Positions 55,356 through 64,000 of a stretch of 64,000 bases of DNA are shown here, one piece after another; position 1 is the first letter of the stretch; each line of letters begins with the position of its first letter. The notes under the pieces were generated by a model, which was given only the letters and a program-made list of their open reading frames with translations, was not told the DNA's origin and did not search any database. The stretch lies in contig NW_019029049.1 in NCBI RefSeq assembly GCF_002105155.1, positions 62,001-126,000 on the forward strand, in the 5' to 3' direction. The position numbers and the translations under genes are program-made. Origin of the DNA: Lobosporangium transversale (Eukaryota; Mortierellomycota; Mortierellomycetes; Mortierellales; Mortierellaceae).

Positions 55356-56387
55356 ATGAGACCCACTCCACAAAGGAAAGTCAACGAAGCCAGGAGGTTA
55401 ATGATGGGAGGCATGTCTACTAGAGAAACTGCTGCTAGTGTTGGTATATCAATAGCGACGGCCACTAGGATCTATGCACATAATAAGGAGTACATGCCAG
55501 TCAATAAAGGGGGTCGACCAAGGAAAGTACCTAGAGGTGTCATGCAGTATCTTAAGGTGAACATGAAACGAGGTACACTCAAGTCTGCAGTTGAGGCCAC
55601 CGTCAGAGCCAACCAGCTCATACCAGCGGCTGTTTCTGAGACCACCGTTAGACGACGGCTCAAGGAGTTAGGATTGACAGCAAAGAGGCGTGTACGTAAG
55701 CCAGCTTTACGTCGACGACATATTAAAGCTCGTTTGCATTTTATCAATAAGTATAAGGAATGAACTCTGGAAGATTGGAAAAAGGTTATTTGGTCAGATG
55801 AATCGAAAATAAACCGAATCTGCTCTGATGGCGTGCAGTGGATCTGGGACGACAATCCGGGACGTCTCACTCGCAGGTCGGTGCAAGGCACTGTCAAGTT
55901 TGGGGGTGGTAACGTTAAAGTGTGGCCATGCTTCTCATGGTACGGACCTGGATACATTGCAAAGATTGACAATAATATGGACGCACAACTTTACATCAAA
56001 CTACTCCAGGAGGATCTACAGATGTCGCTTGATGACTGGGGCCTAACTAAAAGCGATATCGTCTTTCAGCACGACAATGACTCGAAGCACACGGCGAGGA
56101 TTGTTAGGAAGTATTTAAAGTCAGTACATCTGACAGAGGAGGAAGGTACACTTCTAGAGTGGCCAGCACAATCCCCTGACCTCAACCCTATTGAACACAT
56201 GTGGGCAGAATTGGATAGGCGGCTCTCTAGGTATCCGGAGCGAGCTAAGAGCTGTGATGAACTATGGGAGCGAATATCGGTTGAATGGTACAGGATCCCA
56301 GTGGACTTCTGCCGCAAACTCATCATAGGTATCCATAAGAGACTCCAAGCTGTCAGTGATGCCCATGGTTGGAATACTATCTATTGA
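55356..56387 (+). pseudogene. Tc1-like DDE transposase with one in-frame TGA
   Basis: Starts MRPTPQRKVNEARRLMMGG with a helix-turn-helix (STRETAASVGISIATATRIY), a GGRPRKV hook-like motif, a second HTH (SETTVRRRLKELGLTAKRRV) and the DDE domain: IWSDESKINRI, FQHDNDSKHT, SPDLNPIEHMW. By my count 39 residues separate the second Asp from the Glu, longer than the DD34E of the element in NLR3. A TGA at 55761-55763 replaces what is likely Trp before TLEDWKKV (one G to A change); the rest of the frame is open to the TGA at 56385-56387. Apart from that codon the copy looks complete. Confidence 0.88.
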
Positions 56388-56437
56388 TGTAAGGTTATGC
56401 CTCACAAAAGAATAAAGATCTTTGGCCACCGAATGGG

Positions 56438-56652
56438 CACATGTGAAACTGATTCAATGACCTGAATGAACAAAAAAGTAATTAGCTATTCAAATGAGAC
56501 AAGCTAATGTCACAACGCATCACTATGACCTAGAAGAAGACGGGAGCTTTATTAAACCAAAGTATGAGTGGTGTATGCATATACGGTTTCTAGGAATGAA
56601 AAAAAGAAATGCACATGGGAATGAATTATTGAATCAGTTTTGCATGATAGTG
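56438..56652 (-). repeat. Right terminal inverted repeat, Tc1-like element at 55 kb
   Basis: 215 bp, reverse complement of the left end with a handful of substitutions (for example GTTGTGACATT against AATGTCACAAC contexts kept, CAACGTCGTAG changed). Confidence 0.9.
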
Positions 56653-56654
56653 TA

Positions 56655-57267
56655 TTATGCAGTAATCCACGTCTGAGATGCTCTAGATATTGGGCAAAGC
56701 ATTACTGGTATAGGAGAAAAGTTCTGACAATTTCTCCTGCAGCGAAGGGTAACTGCAAAGTCAACAGACAGCAGAGGAGGTTGAAGAAGGATCTTTAGCT
56801 CTATCGACGAATACACTCTTACGCGCTTCTCTCGAATAATAGGGGGAGAAGATGAAAAGGAAGAGCAGGAGAAAGAATCCTTGAAGACAAAAAGGCAAGA
56901 AGAGTCAAGATTACAGTCGAAATTGACTGTAAGATACGCTTGAACATTGGCTGCTTATTTTAATATAGGTATATTTATCCTCCTCTAGAGCAGTCAGATC
57001 TCACAACTCTGCAACTAGTTTACCAACTACAATCTCAAGAAAAAAGTTTTGTTTTTTATGCTATTTATATGCTATTTATATGCTATTTATATGCTATTTG
57101 TTATTTTATTACTATAATTTTTAACATGTATGTAGCTCTCAATATGGCTTCTGGTGGTAATAAAAGACCTGAGACCCTTTTGATGCTACCATCTCCATTC
57201 CTTTGTAAAAATAGAGGCTTTCTGTTGCCGTTTGCTGCTACAGACTACGTTTCCTTTTATGTTAACC
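56655..57267. other. Spacer with a short tandem repeat, no supported gene
   Basis: Purine-rich stretch at 56.75-56.9 kb followed by AT-rich DNA. An ORF at 57069-57278 starts inside the tandem repeat and is not recognised. Confidence 0.35.
57056..57102. repeat. Short tandem repeat (TATGCTATTTA unit)
   Basis: Four near-perfect copies of TATGCTATTTA(TA) in direct succession. Confidence 0.85.
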
Positions 57268-57324
57268 TCACGAGGTAAGAGCCGACCGTCACAAAGCTAC
57301 GGTCTCCGGCTCGTATACAGCTAA
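57268..57324 (+). mobile_element. Candidate Helitron 3' end (hairpin plus CTAA)
   Basis: A CTCACGAGGTAAGA block shared with the candidate end at 60.3 kb is followed by an imperfect hairpin (GAGCCGACCGT ... ACGGTCTCCGGCTC) and then CTAA (a CTRR terminus) 8 nt later. The structure fits a Helitron 3' end; no 5' TC end was found. Confidence 0.35.
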
Positions 57325-57527
57325 AGCTTTGGCTGCTGGGGCAGAAGTTGCATACATACCTCGAAGAGGCGCATAGACTATTGAGTGAACAGCAGAGAAA
57401 AAGAAGCTGCTGAATACACGAATAAAAAAAAAAGAACAAAGGAGAAGAAAAAGAGGCCTACAAAGAGTTTCCAACAGTACAACGACTGGTTTTGAATATA
57501 AAAGCGTTACAACAAATAGTATAGCCC

Positions 57528-57693
57528 GTTTCATTTGGTCACGATACTTTATATTTTTTGAATAGCCTCGAATATATTGACAGCCAATGAGTTTGCTTGC
57601 GAAATACAACCGACTCAATTCAATGAATGGACAATGTTCGTCGAAGTCTATTCAATCAATTCAAAATTATAAGGTATCGTGACCAAGTGAAAC
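57528..57693. mobile_element. MITE-like 166-bp inverted-repeat element
   Basis: 26-bp terminal inverted repeats GTTTCATTTGGTCACGATAC... (57528-57553) and its complement (57668-57693) differ at two positions and enclose non-coding DNA. No target duplication is obvious, so the superfamily is unknown. Confidence 0.65.
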
Positions 57694-57959
57694 AAGCTGT
57701 ACCTTTGCATAATTTTTTTATTAACCTGTCGCTTTTTCACAAAATCGACACTACATAAAAATATCTATTTCTTAAAGTCGTAGAGGTTTCACACGTGCGC
57801 TAAGAGATTTGTTTCAGATTAAGCAGTCACGTCACGAGGCTAACAATCAAAATAATTTTTTTTTTTTTTTCAATTATTTTTTTTTTTCAATAAATGCACT
57901 ATTTGCCCTTCCAAAAAATGAAGACCCCAATGATATATTGGTTCCTTAAACCTTTCACA

Positions 57960-58215
57960 TACATAATAATAATAATAACCAGTAGGTTTCAATGACGGGT
58001 CCCTTCAACTCTTGATAAAGAGTATATAACCAGATACCCATGATGAGTTTCCTCAACCCCTAAAGCATAGAATAACTAGACCTTAATGATGGCTTGCTTC
58101 AACTATTAATACATAATAATTCATTAGTTCCTTCAAACGTCGCCAATGAGCCTCAAGCGTATGCCTTTTAATAACCGCACCTTAATGAGTTTATTCAAAC
58201 GCTATTAATACGGCC
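57960..58215. repeat. Degenerate minisatellite
   Basis: A loose unit of about 40-45 nt with core AATGA-N-GG-N-TNCTTCAAC-N-ATTAAT recurs about five times (near 57990, 58040, 58090, 58130 and 58180). Units are strongly diverged. Confidence 0.5.
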
Positions 58216-58260
58216 ATGAGTTTGAGTTTGAGAAACATATTAAGAAAAATTAACTTTAAA

Positions 58261-58551
58261 TGAGAAACATGGTCTGTGCCCTGCGAAATGCTAAAGATTT
58301 CATACGCGTTCATTTTCATCTTTCCCTTTCCGCCCTTGCTTATCCCTTACAGAGAAATGCAACCTATACCATGGATGCTGAGGAGCATGGATATCATGAA
58401 GTGGAGAGGACTATTTGATATCGTGTTAGTTTTCTAATGGAGAAACACACAGCCTGCGCTCTGCAAAATGCTTAACATCTCATACGCGTTCGTTTTTTAA
58501 TGGTGAGACATGGCATGTATTCAGCAAATGCTTGATATTTCATACACGTTC

Positions 58552-58555
<4 letters not shown>
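58261..58555. repeat. Three diverged direct repeats of ~57 bp
   Basis: Copies start near 58261, 58438 and 58502, each with AGAAACA/AGACATGG, a GC.CT/TTCAGCAAATGCT block and CATACGCGTTCGTTTT. The last ends in a poly(T) run. Confidence 0.65.
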
Positions 58556-58581
<26 letters not shown>

Positions 58582-58584
<3 letters not shown>

Positions 58585-58726
58585 GGCATTCGTTCCAGCT
58601 AAAAGAAAAATCAGATATAAGGACGGGTCGTCTCCAGTCGTATTCCAGCGGCGCCAGTTCCCTTTGAAGCCTGCCTTCGCCATGACCATCAATAAAGCTC
58701 AGGGACAGACTCTCCCATCAAGATGA
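58582..58726 (+). pseudogene. Helitron/PIF1-like helicase fragment (C-terminal motif)
   Basis: Encodes RRQFPLKPAFAMTINKAQGQ then TL, the conserved motif near the end of Helitron RepHel and Pif1-family helicases. The frame begins in a poly(T) run and stops soon after the motif, so only about 45 codons survive. Confidence 0.7.
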
Positions 58727-59333
58727 TTCAGAAGATCTTTGTAAACGCACGCGAAATATTATATACCAAGAAGTCCTTAAAGATTGAGAAAATCGCTACC
58801 ATCTTCAATCCATATTATCCTGTTCCTGCCGTCCCCATGTCTCTGATCCCTGTTGTCTCTGTTGCCTCCATTGCGCCTATACCTTGCTGCCCCTATTGTG
58901 TTTGTACCTTCCTGTCCCTGTGATCTCTATGTCCCCAGCTCCTACTGCTCTTGCTATCTCCTTCAGTCATTGCAATCTCCAGTAACTTGGCTAAAGTGTC
59001 ATTTATTGTACAGAACTGTAAGACCAGTGTAAATTAGTGTATATTTTGTATGACCAGTGTAAATTAATGTATCTTTGTATTTTAGTATACCTTTATCCTC
59101 GAAGAGTTTATTTAATTGTATTTGAATAAACATATCTGTGAATTTATGTTTCAAGTAAAAGCGTGCCTGTTCACAAAATGCCCCTCAAGTGGTGATACCA
59201 GTTTTTGTAATTGAAAATTTAGATTCTTCCATCTTTTTCTTTTTTTTTTTTCTTTTCAAAAATTCACACACACACAAAAAAAAAAGTTCACACACACTCC
59301 TCATTCGCTCTCACACACGTACATTCATACATT
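58727..59333. other. Spacer; 5' flank of the SR-rich gene
   Basis: Low-complexity Pro/Val/Ile coding-like DNA without a recognisable domain, then AT-rich DNA with poly(T) and CA-rich runs next to the downstream start codon, as in fungal 5' leaders. Confidence 0.35.
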
Positions 59334-60174
59334 ATGTCTTCTACCTCCACCATCACCAAGACTTCTCAAGGTCGTCAGACGGTCTCTATAAAAGCACCTC
59401 TATTGACCCCAAATACCAGTGAAGTAAGTTTCTATTAAACTTTGAGTCTTGGATATCAACAGAGAATCAGAGTTATAATTGACTAACACTAAGGAGAACT
59501 TGGTATCGTTCTTTCAGACAATACTTTCGCCCTCATCCTCCTCAATCGACCAATTCCCTCCTGCTTCCCAGGTAAAGGCCTCTATCATAGTCATATGGTT
59601 GTACGTGAAGACTAGACAAAATAATAATATTTTTTTTTTTTTTTTTTTTTTTTTCAATCAGTCATGTGATGATGATAGCCTTGATACAATTCCCCAATCT
59701 CAAAAGCGTTCACTTAATTGGGACGACGACGACCAGGAACAACACGACGATCAAAGCAAGCGGCGCCGCCAGACCCCCCCCAGAAACCTATCTCCCACGC
59801 ACTCTTCTTCCCCTCGCCAGAGTCCTCTACAGCCATCTTCACCTTGCCAGAGCTTCCTAAAGCCATCTTCCCCACGCCAAAAATCCCCACATCCTCCTCG
59901 CTCTCGCTCTCGCTCTCCCCTTCACTCTCGACCGCTCTCTCCTACACGCCCCGTCTATCAATCAGATCGGGAAGACCAACTCTCTGTTCATTCGCATTCA
60001 CTTGAAGAAACAGTAAGCACGCCGAGAGGCACCGATGCTACCGCCCCGTGGGCTGCCCAAAACCTTCGTTTCCATGCCGGTTTATATGATCTATTGAAAA
60101 AGCGAGCCGATGCTGAAACTCTTTTGTTTGAAGAACAACAAAATGTCAATAAAAAAAAAGACTTTAATATTTAA
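59334..60174 (+). CDS. Small SR/DDDD-rich protein of unknown function (218 aa, three exons)
   Basis: Exon 1 (59334-59423) encodes MSSTSTITKTSQGRQTVSIK...; a GTAAGT/TTTCAG intron follows. Exon 2 (59518-59571) encodes TILSPSSSSIDQFPPASQ. The second intron contains poly(T) and ends CAATCAG. Exon 3 (59662-60174) encodes an acidic patch (WDDDDQEQHDD), a basic KRRRQ motif, a Ser/Pro/Arg-rich region (RSRSRSP) and a C-terminal helix (AGLYDLLKKRADAETLLFEE). All three exons are in phase. The family is not recognised; the composition resembles a nuclear, disordered protein. It lies between a Helitron helicase fragment and a candidate Helitron 3' end, so it may be cargo captured by a Helitron. AATAAA-like signals follow the stop. 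Confidence 0.55.
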
Positions 60175-60253
60175 TACCTAATAAATAAAAAAGAAACCTT
60201 TGTGTCAAAAACGTTCAATTTTGTGTTGGAACCCCAACGAGGGTAAATGAGTC

Positions 60254-60312
60254 TCACGAGGCAAAGCCTATACTGGAGCGACCGTGAGCGAAGCCACGGG
60301 TCGCCCATCTAG
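60254..60312 (+). mobile_element. Candidate Helitron 3' end (hairpin plus CTAG)
   Basis: CTCACGAGGCAAAG, then a GC-rich hairpin (GCGACCGTG, loop AGCGAAGC, CACGGGTCGC; one unpaired C), then CTAG four nt later followed by T. This is the layout of a Helitron 3' terminus and resembles the candidate at 57268-57324. Confidence 0.5.
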
Positions 60313-60399
60313 TTTACAATAAAGTAAAATCAGGTAAAATAATAAATAGTTGTGAGTACACAACAAAGTAAAGATACATTATAAACATAAGGGAGGATA

Positions 60400-60690
60400 T
60401 CGGGGAGATACGGCAGTGAATGAGGGAGTAGATAATATTCCGCTTGTATAGTTCCATATTGGTCGGCAATGTACTGGTGAATCAAGCACGTATTCATCCA
60501 GATGAGAGATCGCTGGTCTGTTGAACTCATAGGACGAATCTGCAACATGTACGTGTAAAACTCTCTCAGGTTGACGTATTTTAGACTTTTCCTAGATTGA
60601 CCATCGCCCCCACTCACATCCACCTCCTGCTGGCCGTCATTGCTACCTTCGTCTCCGGGAACTTGGTGGAGTGAGTGCCGTTAGACCAAG
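60400..60690 (-). pseudogene. Helitron Rep-region fragment
   Basis: Minus-strand reading QVPGDEGSNDGQQEVDVSGG, then KYVNLREFYTYMLQIRP, SLIWMNTCLIHQYIADQYG and TIQAE resembles the N-terminal helitron-like domain that precedes the Rep motifs in fungal Helitron polyproteins. Similarity ends abruptly near 60440, and no Rep HUH motif or helicase follows. Confidence 0.5.
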
Positions 60691-60745
60691 GGCCTGAGCT
60701 TGGCTGTTCTTGGAATAGAGCAAATACACTCTTGCTGAGAAGAGC
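60640..60745. repeat. Inverted counterpart of the block at 53341-53440
   Basis: GAGCTTGGCTGTTCTTGGAATAGAGCAAATACACTCTTGC-type sequence, reverse complement of the distal block with about one difference in six to eight bases by eye. Confidence 0.6.
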
Positions 60746-61685
60746 AACCTGGGTCAAGTAAGCACTACATTCAAGTTTGGTTGCATTTTTAAGCCTTTCT
60801 TCCCTCTTTTTCCTCTCTTCCGCCCAAGTAGGGTAGAGTCGATAGGGCTATAAGCCCGGTTATATTCCTCCTCCTTTTCAGTTTCCTCCTCCACCCGTCC
60901 TCCTCGCGCTTGGTAGGCGGTGAATGTCTGACAGATGAGCATGTAAAATATATATATATATATATACTTTTCTCCCAATGAAAAGTGAAAGTAAAGGTAA
61001 AGTCTATGGTAGTAAAGAATCTGATAGAAAAAGACTTAAAGTAGTAAAGTAGTATGCTAAGAGTTCAGGTCCACAATATATACACATTGTAGACATGACC
61101 TTTAATAGTGTGTGCGGTGTACCGTACTCAAAGGGCACATCAATAGCGTCAGAACTTGCATAATACGTAATGAGTAGCGGAAGTGGAGGTCAAATTTTTC
61201 TGAGTAAACATATTTTTTGGTGCCGAGATTTGCAATGGAGAGAGAGCTGCCCTTTATTTTCTCCTTTCATTAATGAGGTATTTCTTCTTTTTTTTTTTTC
61301 CATTCTGCATATCATTTTAGTATATAAGGAGAAGAAGAAGAAGAAGGATCAAGGCTCACTCCTTGGCCTAGTTCGACAGACCCACAGCTGTGTGGAGGAT
61401 ACACTGGAAGCACATGCTGGCAGTGGCTATAATTTATACCGCTGTATGGGTTCAGTGTTGATCTAGATGAAGATGCTGAAAGATCAGCAAGTCCACTGCC
61501 ACTGCCTAAAAACATCATTTCATGGCATGGATAAATATCCCGGTGATTTGTTACGATATTTTGGCTAGCAACTGTAGGCGGGAGCTTGATGCGTTCCATA
61601 ATTCCATCACGAGTCCCGCCTATTTGGTTACGTCCGCTTCCACGCGGAGAAGCGGTGCAATAGGTGGTGGAGACAAGAGGTGACC
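60746..61685. other. Intergenic region before the zinc-finger gene
   Basis: Contains a (TA)n run at about 60949-60966, poly(T) at about 61289-61300 and a purine-rich run. ORFs here are short and unrecognised; no gene is called. Confidence 0.4.
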
Positions 61686-61691
61686 TTTATT
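61686..61691 (-). terminator. Polyadenylation signal of the C2H2 gene
   Basis: AATAAA on the minus strand about 60 nt after the stop codon. Confidence 0.55.
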
Positions 61692-61750
61692 AAATTATTA
61701 TTACAAGCCTTTTATAGGCCTAAGACTATATACTGTGGCAAGCGGAGACT

Positions 61751-63331
61751 CTATCTATGTTTCTCTCTCCGATGCCTAAGTAGGTCATGGTTCCTCTTGT
61801 AGCTCTTGTCTGCACAGTCCCAACAGACAAACGGCCTTTCTGTCGAATGGCTTACGACATGAGAGCGTAGGAGCCCTTTGGACTGAAACTCCTTGCCGCA
61901 ATGTGGACACTTTGCGGCCCCCTTGCTAGCTATGGGGGAAAGGAGTGTCGGAGGCTGTGTGGCCCGTGGACTGGACTCCGCCATTGCCTGTGGCGCCGCT
62001 CTGAGCGCTACTGTTGGTAGCGCTACCACCGTGGCCTCGGAGGAGATGCTTAGGTCTCGGGAGGCTCCGAGACGTCGTCGCTGGGCCGGCCTCAAACTTT
62101 CAGGCGTGATCATGTCATCAGCTGCACGCTTGGTGTTATGCTTAGCAGTACGCTGCTGTTTGTTCGGGATACGACCTTGGTGTGCAAGTTGCTGCTGATG
62201 GTGTTGGTTCAGCTGATTTTGATACTGATGAGGATCAACGTAGAGGACGTTTTCGAGTGTCCCCGTGTTTGCCAAAGGCAATGGCCCGAAGTTGCCTGAG
62301 AGAGGTGCCATAGGTGTGGTGGGAGCAGACCAAGGAAAGAACCGACCTCGCTTCTCATAAGATCCGTCATTCTGATATTGCTGTAGCGGCAGCTGTTGTG
62401 TTTGTTGCTGGAGCATGCTTTGTTGCTGCTGTGGAGATAAATGGTGGTATTGTTGATAAAGAGGCTCAATACCACTGGTCCATCGCTGGAGCGCCGCTGG
62501 TTGTTGCTGGTTAGGATGAGTGTGATAGTGTGAATGGTCGTATTGTATCAAGTGTGGAGCTGATAGAGGAGCATCAGGAGGAGTGAGCGTTGTCGGAGGT
62601 AGTGGTGGTGGCAATGATGATGGTGAAGGTGACGGTGATGACGATAACTGTATTGGTGGTGGTGGTGGGAAAGGCTGAAGATAAGAAGAAGGCTGCATCA
62701 CTTGTAGAAGTTGTTGAGGGTGAAACTGATAGTGAAGGAAAGGGGTCTGAAGCCACAGTTGATTTTCTTGAACTTGCCGTTGCAAAAGTTCCTGGGCCCG
62801 ATTCTGTTGGATTGTCACCAGCATGGTGCTGTCTCTGCTCTCTGGCTCGGAGCTGGGGCTGCTGTAGTTATTGCCAGGGGTCAATAGATGATAAAGATCA
62901 ATGGCAGACAAGGATATGGGCCCGAAATTAACGCAGACTAGGGGCTCAGAGCCTGATCTGGTTGCTTCGAGTGTATAATCTGTTGGTTCAATAGAGAGTT
63001 GTAGTGATGGTGATATTGGCGGCGTAGGAGAGGAGGCATCTGTTGTAGAAGGTGATGGCGATGATGACGACGAGGGTAATGATGATGGGGTCTGGAGAGG
63101 GAAGGTGGTTGGTAATGCAGAGCTGTTTGTCGTGGACTTGGCTGTGATACTGGAGCTGTAGTGGTGCTCGCGACCTTTAAGATCCTTATTCTGGTCGGCT
63201 GACTGCATCGGCAACGAGGCGAGGACACGGAGCAATCTGGAGCAAATGGATATGAGAGCGAGGACGTTCGGGAAGAGAGTGGACGTTCTGCAGGGTCTGT
63301 TAGCTTTGATTGGGCTGGAATTGACAAACAT
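61751..63331 (-). CDS. C2H2 zinc-finger transcription factor with Gln/Pro-rich N-terminus
   Basis: Probable DNA-binding regulator in the nucleus. Two C2H2 fingers lie at the extreme C-terminus: CPHCGKEFQSKGLLRSHVVSH and, after the linker STERPFV, CWDCADKSYKRNHDLLRH with a final RREKH. Upstream is a long low-complexity region rich in Gln, Pro and Ser, with a basic patch (RPAQRRRLGAS). The frame stays open above the ATG at 63331; a second in-frame ATG (63208, MQSADQNKD) is an equally good start and the preceding residues (FVNSSPIKANRPC...) look less protein-like. With the first ATG the product is 526 aa, with the second 485 aa. The second finger ends in H-x4-H. The target is unknown. Confidence 0.8.
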   Translation of the reverse strand: MFVNSSPIKANRPCRTSTLFPNVLALISICSRLLRVLASLPMQSADQNKDLKGREHHYSSSITAKSTTNSSALPTTFPLQTPSSLPSSSSSPSPSTTDASSPTPPISPSLQLSIEPTDYTLEATRSGSEPLVCVNFGPISLSAIDLYHLLTPGNNYSSPSSEPESRDSTMLVTIQQNRAQELLQRQVQENQLWLQTPFLHYQFHPQQLLQVMQPSSYLQPFPPPPPIQLSSSPSPSPSSLPPPLPPTTLTPPDAPLSAPHLIQYDHSHYHTHPNQQQPAALQRWTSGIEPLYQQYHHLSPQQQQSMLQQQTQQLPLQQYQNDGSYEKRGRFFPWSAPTTPMAPLSGNFGPLPLANTGTLENVLYVDPHQYQNQLNQHHQQQLAHQGRIPNKQQRTAKHNTKRAADDMITPESLRPAQRRRLGASRDLSISSEATVVALPTVALRAAPQAMAESSPRATQPPTLLSPIASKGAAKCPHCGKEFQSKGLLRSHVVSHSTERPFVCWDCADKSYKRNHDLLRHRREKHR

Positions 63332-63913
63332 GCACTTTGCATCCAGACAAACACGCACGCACGTTCACAAACAAACAAAACATTTGTTCAAACTCACATT
63401 TAAATAACTACTTTATAAATGTATGAATCGTTCAGCTCTTGTCTGTATTGAGAAGCTGCTGTCGCTACGCTCGAGGAAAGCAGCGTTACTCGAAGCAGAA
63501 GAACGGGATGGACAGAAGGATGGATGGAGGGAAGGGAATAAAATTAACAAACTAAAAGAGAAAGTGAATAATGAATGAGCAATGCAGTGGTGCCATTTTA
63601 TTTTTTATCTTATATCCCCCAGTCTTTCCGAGAGATGAGGAGAAGCATGAAGAGGGCAAAAGAGACAAAGAGAAAAGAGAAAAGGAAAAAAAAAAAAAAA
63701 GAGACGACTGGTTCAAATATGTTGTGCAGTGAGCCAAAAATGCATTGCATGTGTGCATTTGTGCATTTGTGCATTTGAATAAGTGTAATAGCTCACTATT
63801 CGTCACTCTTTTTTTTAAAAATCTATCTCCTGAAAACTGTTGTTTCTTCGAGACTGTCGATCACACTTCTGCCGGGAAAATAGTATAAAATATATAAGAT
63901 AAGAAAAAAAGGC
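63332..63913. promoter_or_regulatory. Divergent intergenic/promoter region
   Basis: Separates the minus-strand zinc-finger gene from the plus-strand start at the right edge. Contains short GTGCATTT repeats (about 63750-63777) and A/T-rich core-promoter-like DNA. No gene is supported within it. Confidence 0.4.
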
Positions 63914-63922
63914 AGATATATA
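63914..63922 (+). promoter_or_regulatory. TATA box of the gene entering the right edge
   Basis: ATATATAAAAG about 60-70 nt before the last ATG of the window, with a C/A-rich leader (CTACCAACGAAC) between. Confidence 0.45.
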
Positions 63923-63981
63923 AAAGATTTGGTATCATCATTACTACCAACGAACTTTTCAAAACAAAGTGTCTACCGGTC

Positions 63982-64000
63982 ATGCCGCTATTTCGGCAAC
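63982..64000 (+). CDS. Start of a plus-strand gene cut by the window edge
   Basis: ATG CCG CTA TTT CGG CAA C is preceded by a TATA box and a fungal-type leader. Only six codons (MPLFRQ) are visible, so the product cannot be named; it could also be an untranslated leader. Confidence 0.3.

Larger units (their letters stand above)
55021..56652 (+). mobile_element. Tc1-like transposon with 215-bp inverted repeats (1632 bp)
   Basis: Flanked by TA (55019-55020 and 56653-56654). The terminal inverted repeats begin CACTATCATGCAAAACTGA and extend inwards for 215 bp to CACATGTG on both sides, with few differences. The single gene inside is a Tc1-like transposase with one nonsense codon. Confidence 0.93.

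Noticed and set aside
57289-57618. Minus-strand ORF across the candidate Helitron end and MITE
   Set aside because: Spans two unrelated repeat elements; no domain and no splice or promoter context.
62209-62931. Alternative-frame ORFs over the C2H2 gene
   Set aside because: Caused by Gln/Pro/Ser repeats; the zinc-finger frame is the only one with recognisable motifs.

Overview
The window is eukaryotic and fungal. Genes are split by short GT-AG (sometimes GC-AG) introns, have AATAAA-type 3' ends and lie among long poly(A)/poly(T) tracts. The protein families are NACHT-WD40 NLR-like STAND proteins, a Crinkler header domain, a Cuz1/ZFAND1 AN1 zinc-finger protein, and Tc1, Harbinger and Helitron relics. 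This mix fits an early-diverging Mucoromycota/Mortierellomycota fungus (Mortierella-like); that placement is inferred from family content, not from a marker gene.

Left edge (1-5.7 kb): a decayed hypothetical gene on the minus strand abuts a decayed PIF/Harbinger element (Myb/SANT-like ORF on plus, DDE transposase on minus). A broken Crinkler N-terminal exon follows at 4.1 kb.

Core (5.8-51.3 kb): five paralogues of one very large NLR gene stand head to tail on the minus strand. The shared layout is an N-terminal TPR/Arm-like helical region, a NACHT NTPase, a short pentapeptide-repeat segment, about 16 WD40 repeats (room for two propellers) and a Cys/His-rich tail. NLR2 (2050 aa) and NLR5 (2039 aa) have open frames. 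NLR1 and NLR4 are riddled with 1-nt indels. NLR3 is cut in two by a Tc1-like transposon whose empty site is preserved in NLR5. The plus-strand Cuz1/ZFAND1-like gene converges on NLR2, and 3' pieces of it lie downstream of NLR3, NLR4 and NLR5, so the duplicated unit was probably [ZFAND1 3' end + NLR + NLR upstream region]. Two units of about 8.86 kb (33.5-42.4 and 42.4-51.3 kb) are nearly identical in their non-coding parts. A tract covering the NACHT domain is shared between NLR3 and NLR5, which looks like gene conversion. The WD40 part differs between copies mostly at loop positions, as expected of a diversifying recognition surface.

Right part (51.3-64 kb): NLR5 upstream DNA; a two-exon gene for a 65-residue secreted six-cysteine peptide; a complete Tc1-like element with 215-bp inverted repeats and one nonsense codon; a MITE; minisatellites; Helitron pieces (helicase and Rep-region fragments and two candidate 3' ends) around a small three-exon SR-rich gene; and a C2H2 zinc-finger gene. 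The start of another plus-strand gene is cut off by the right edge.

The main biological story is an NLR-like innate-recognition/incompatibility locus evolving by tandem duplication, conversion and transposon disruption. No RNA gene, CRISPR array or bacterial-type operon was seen.
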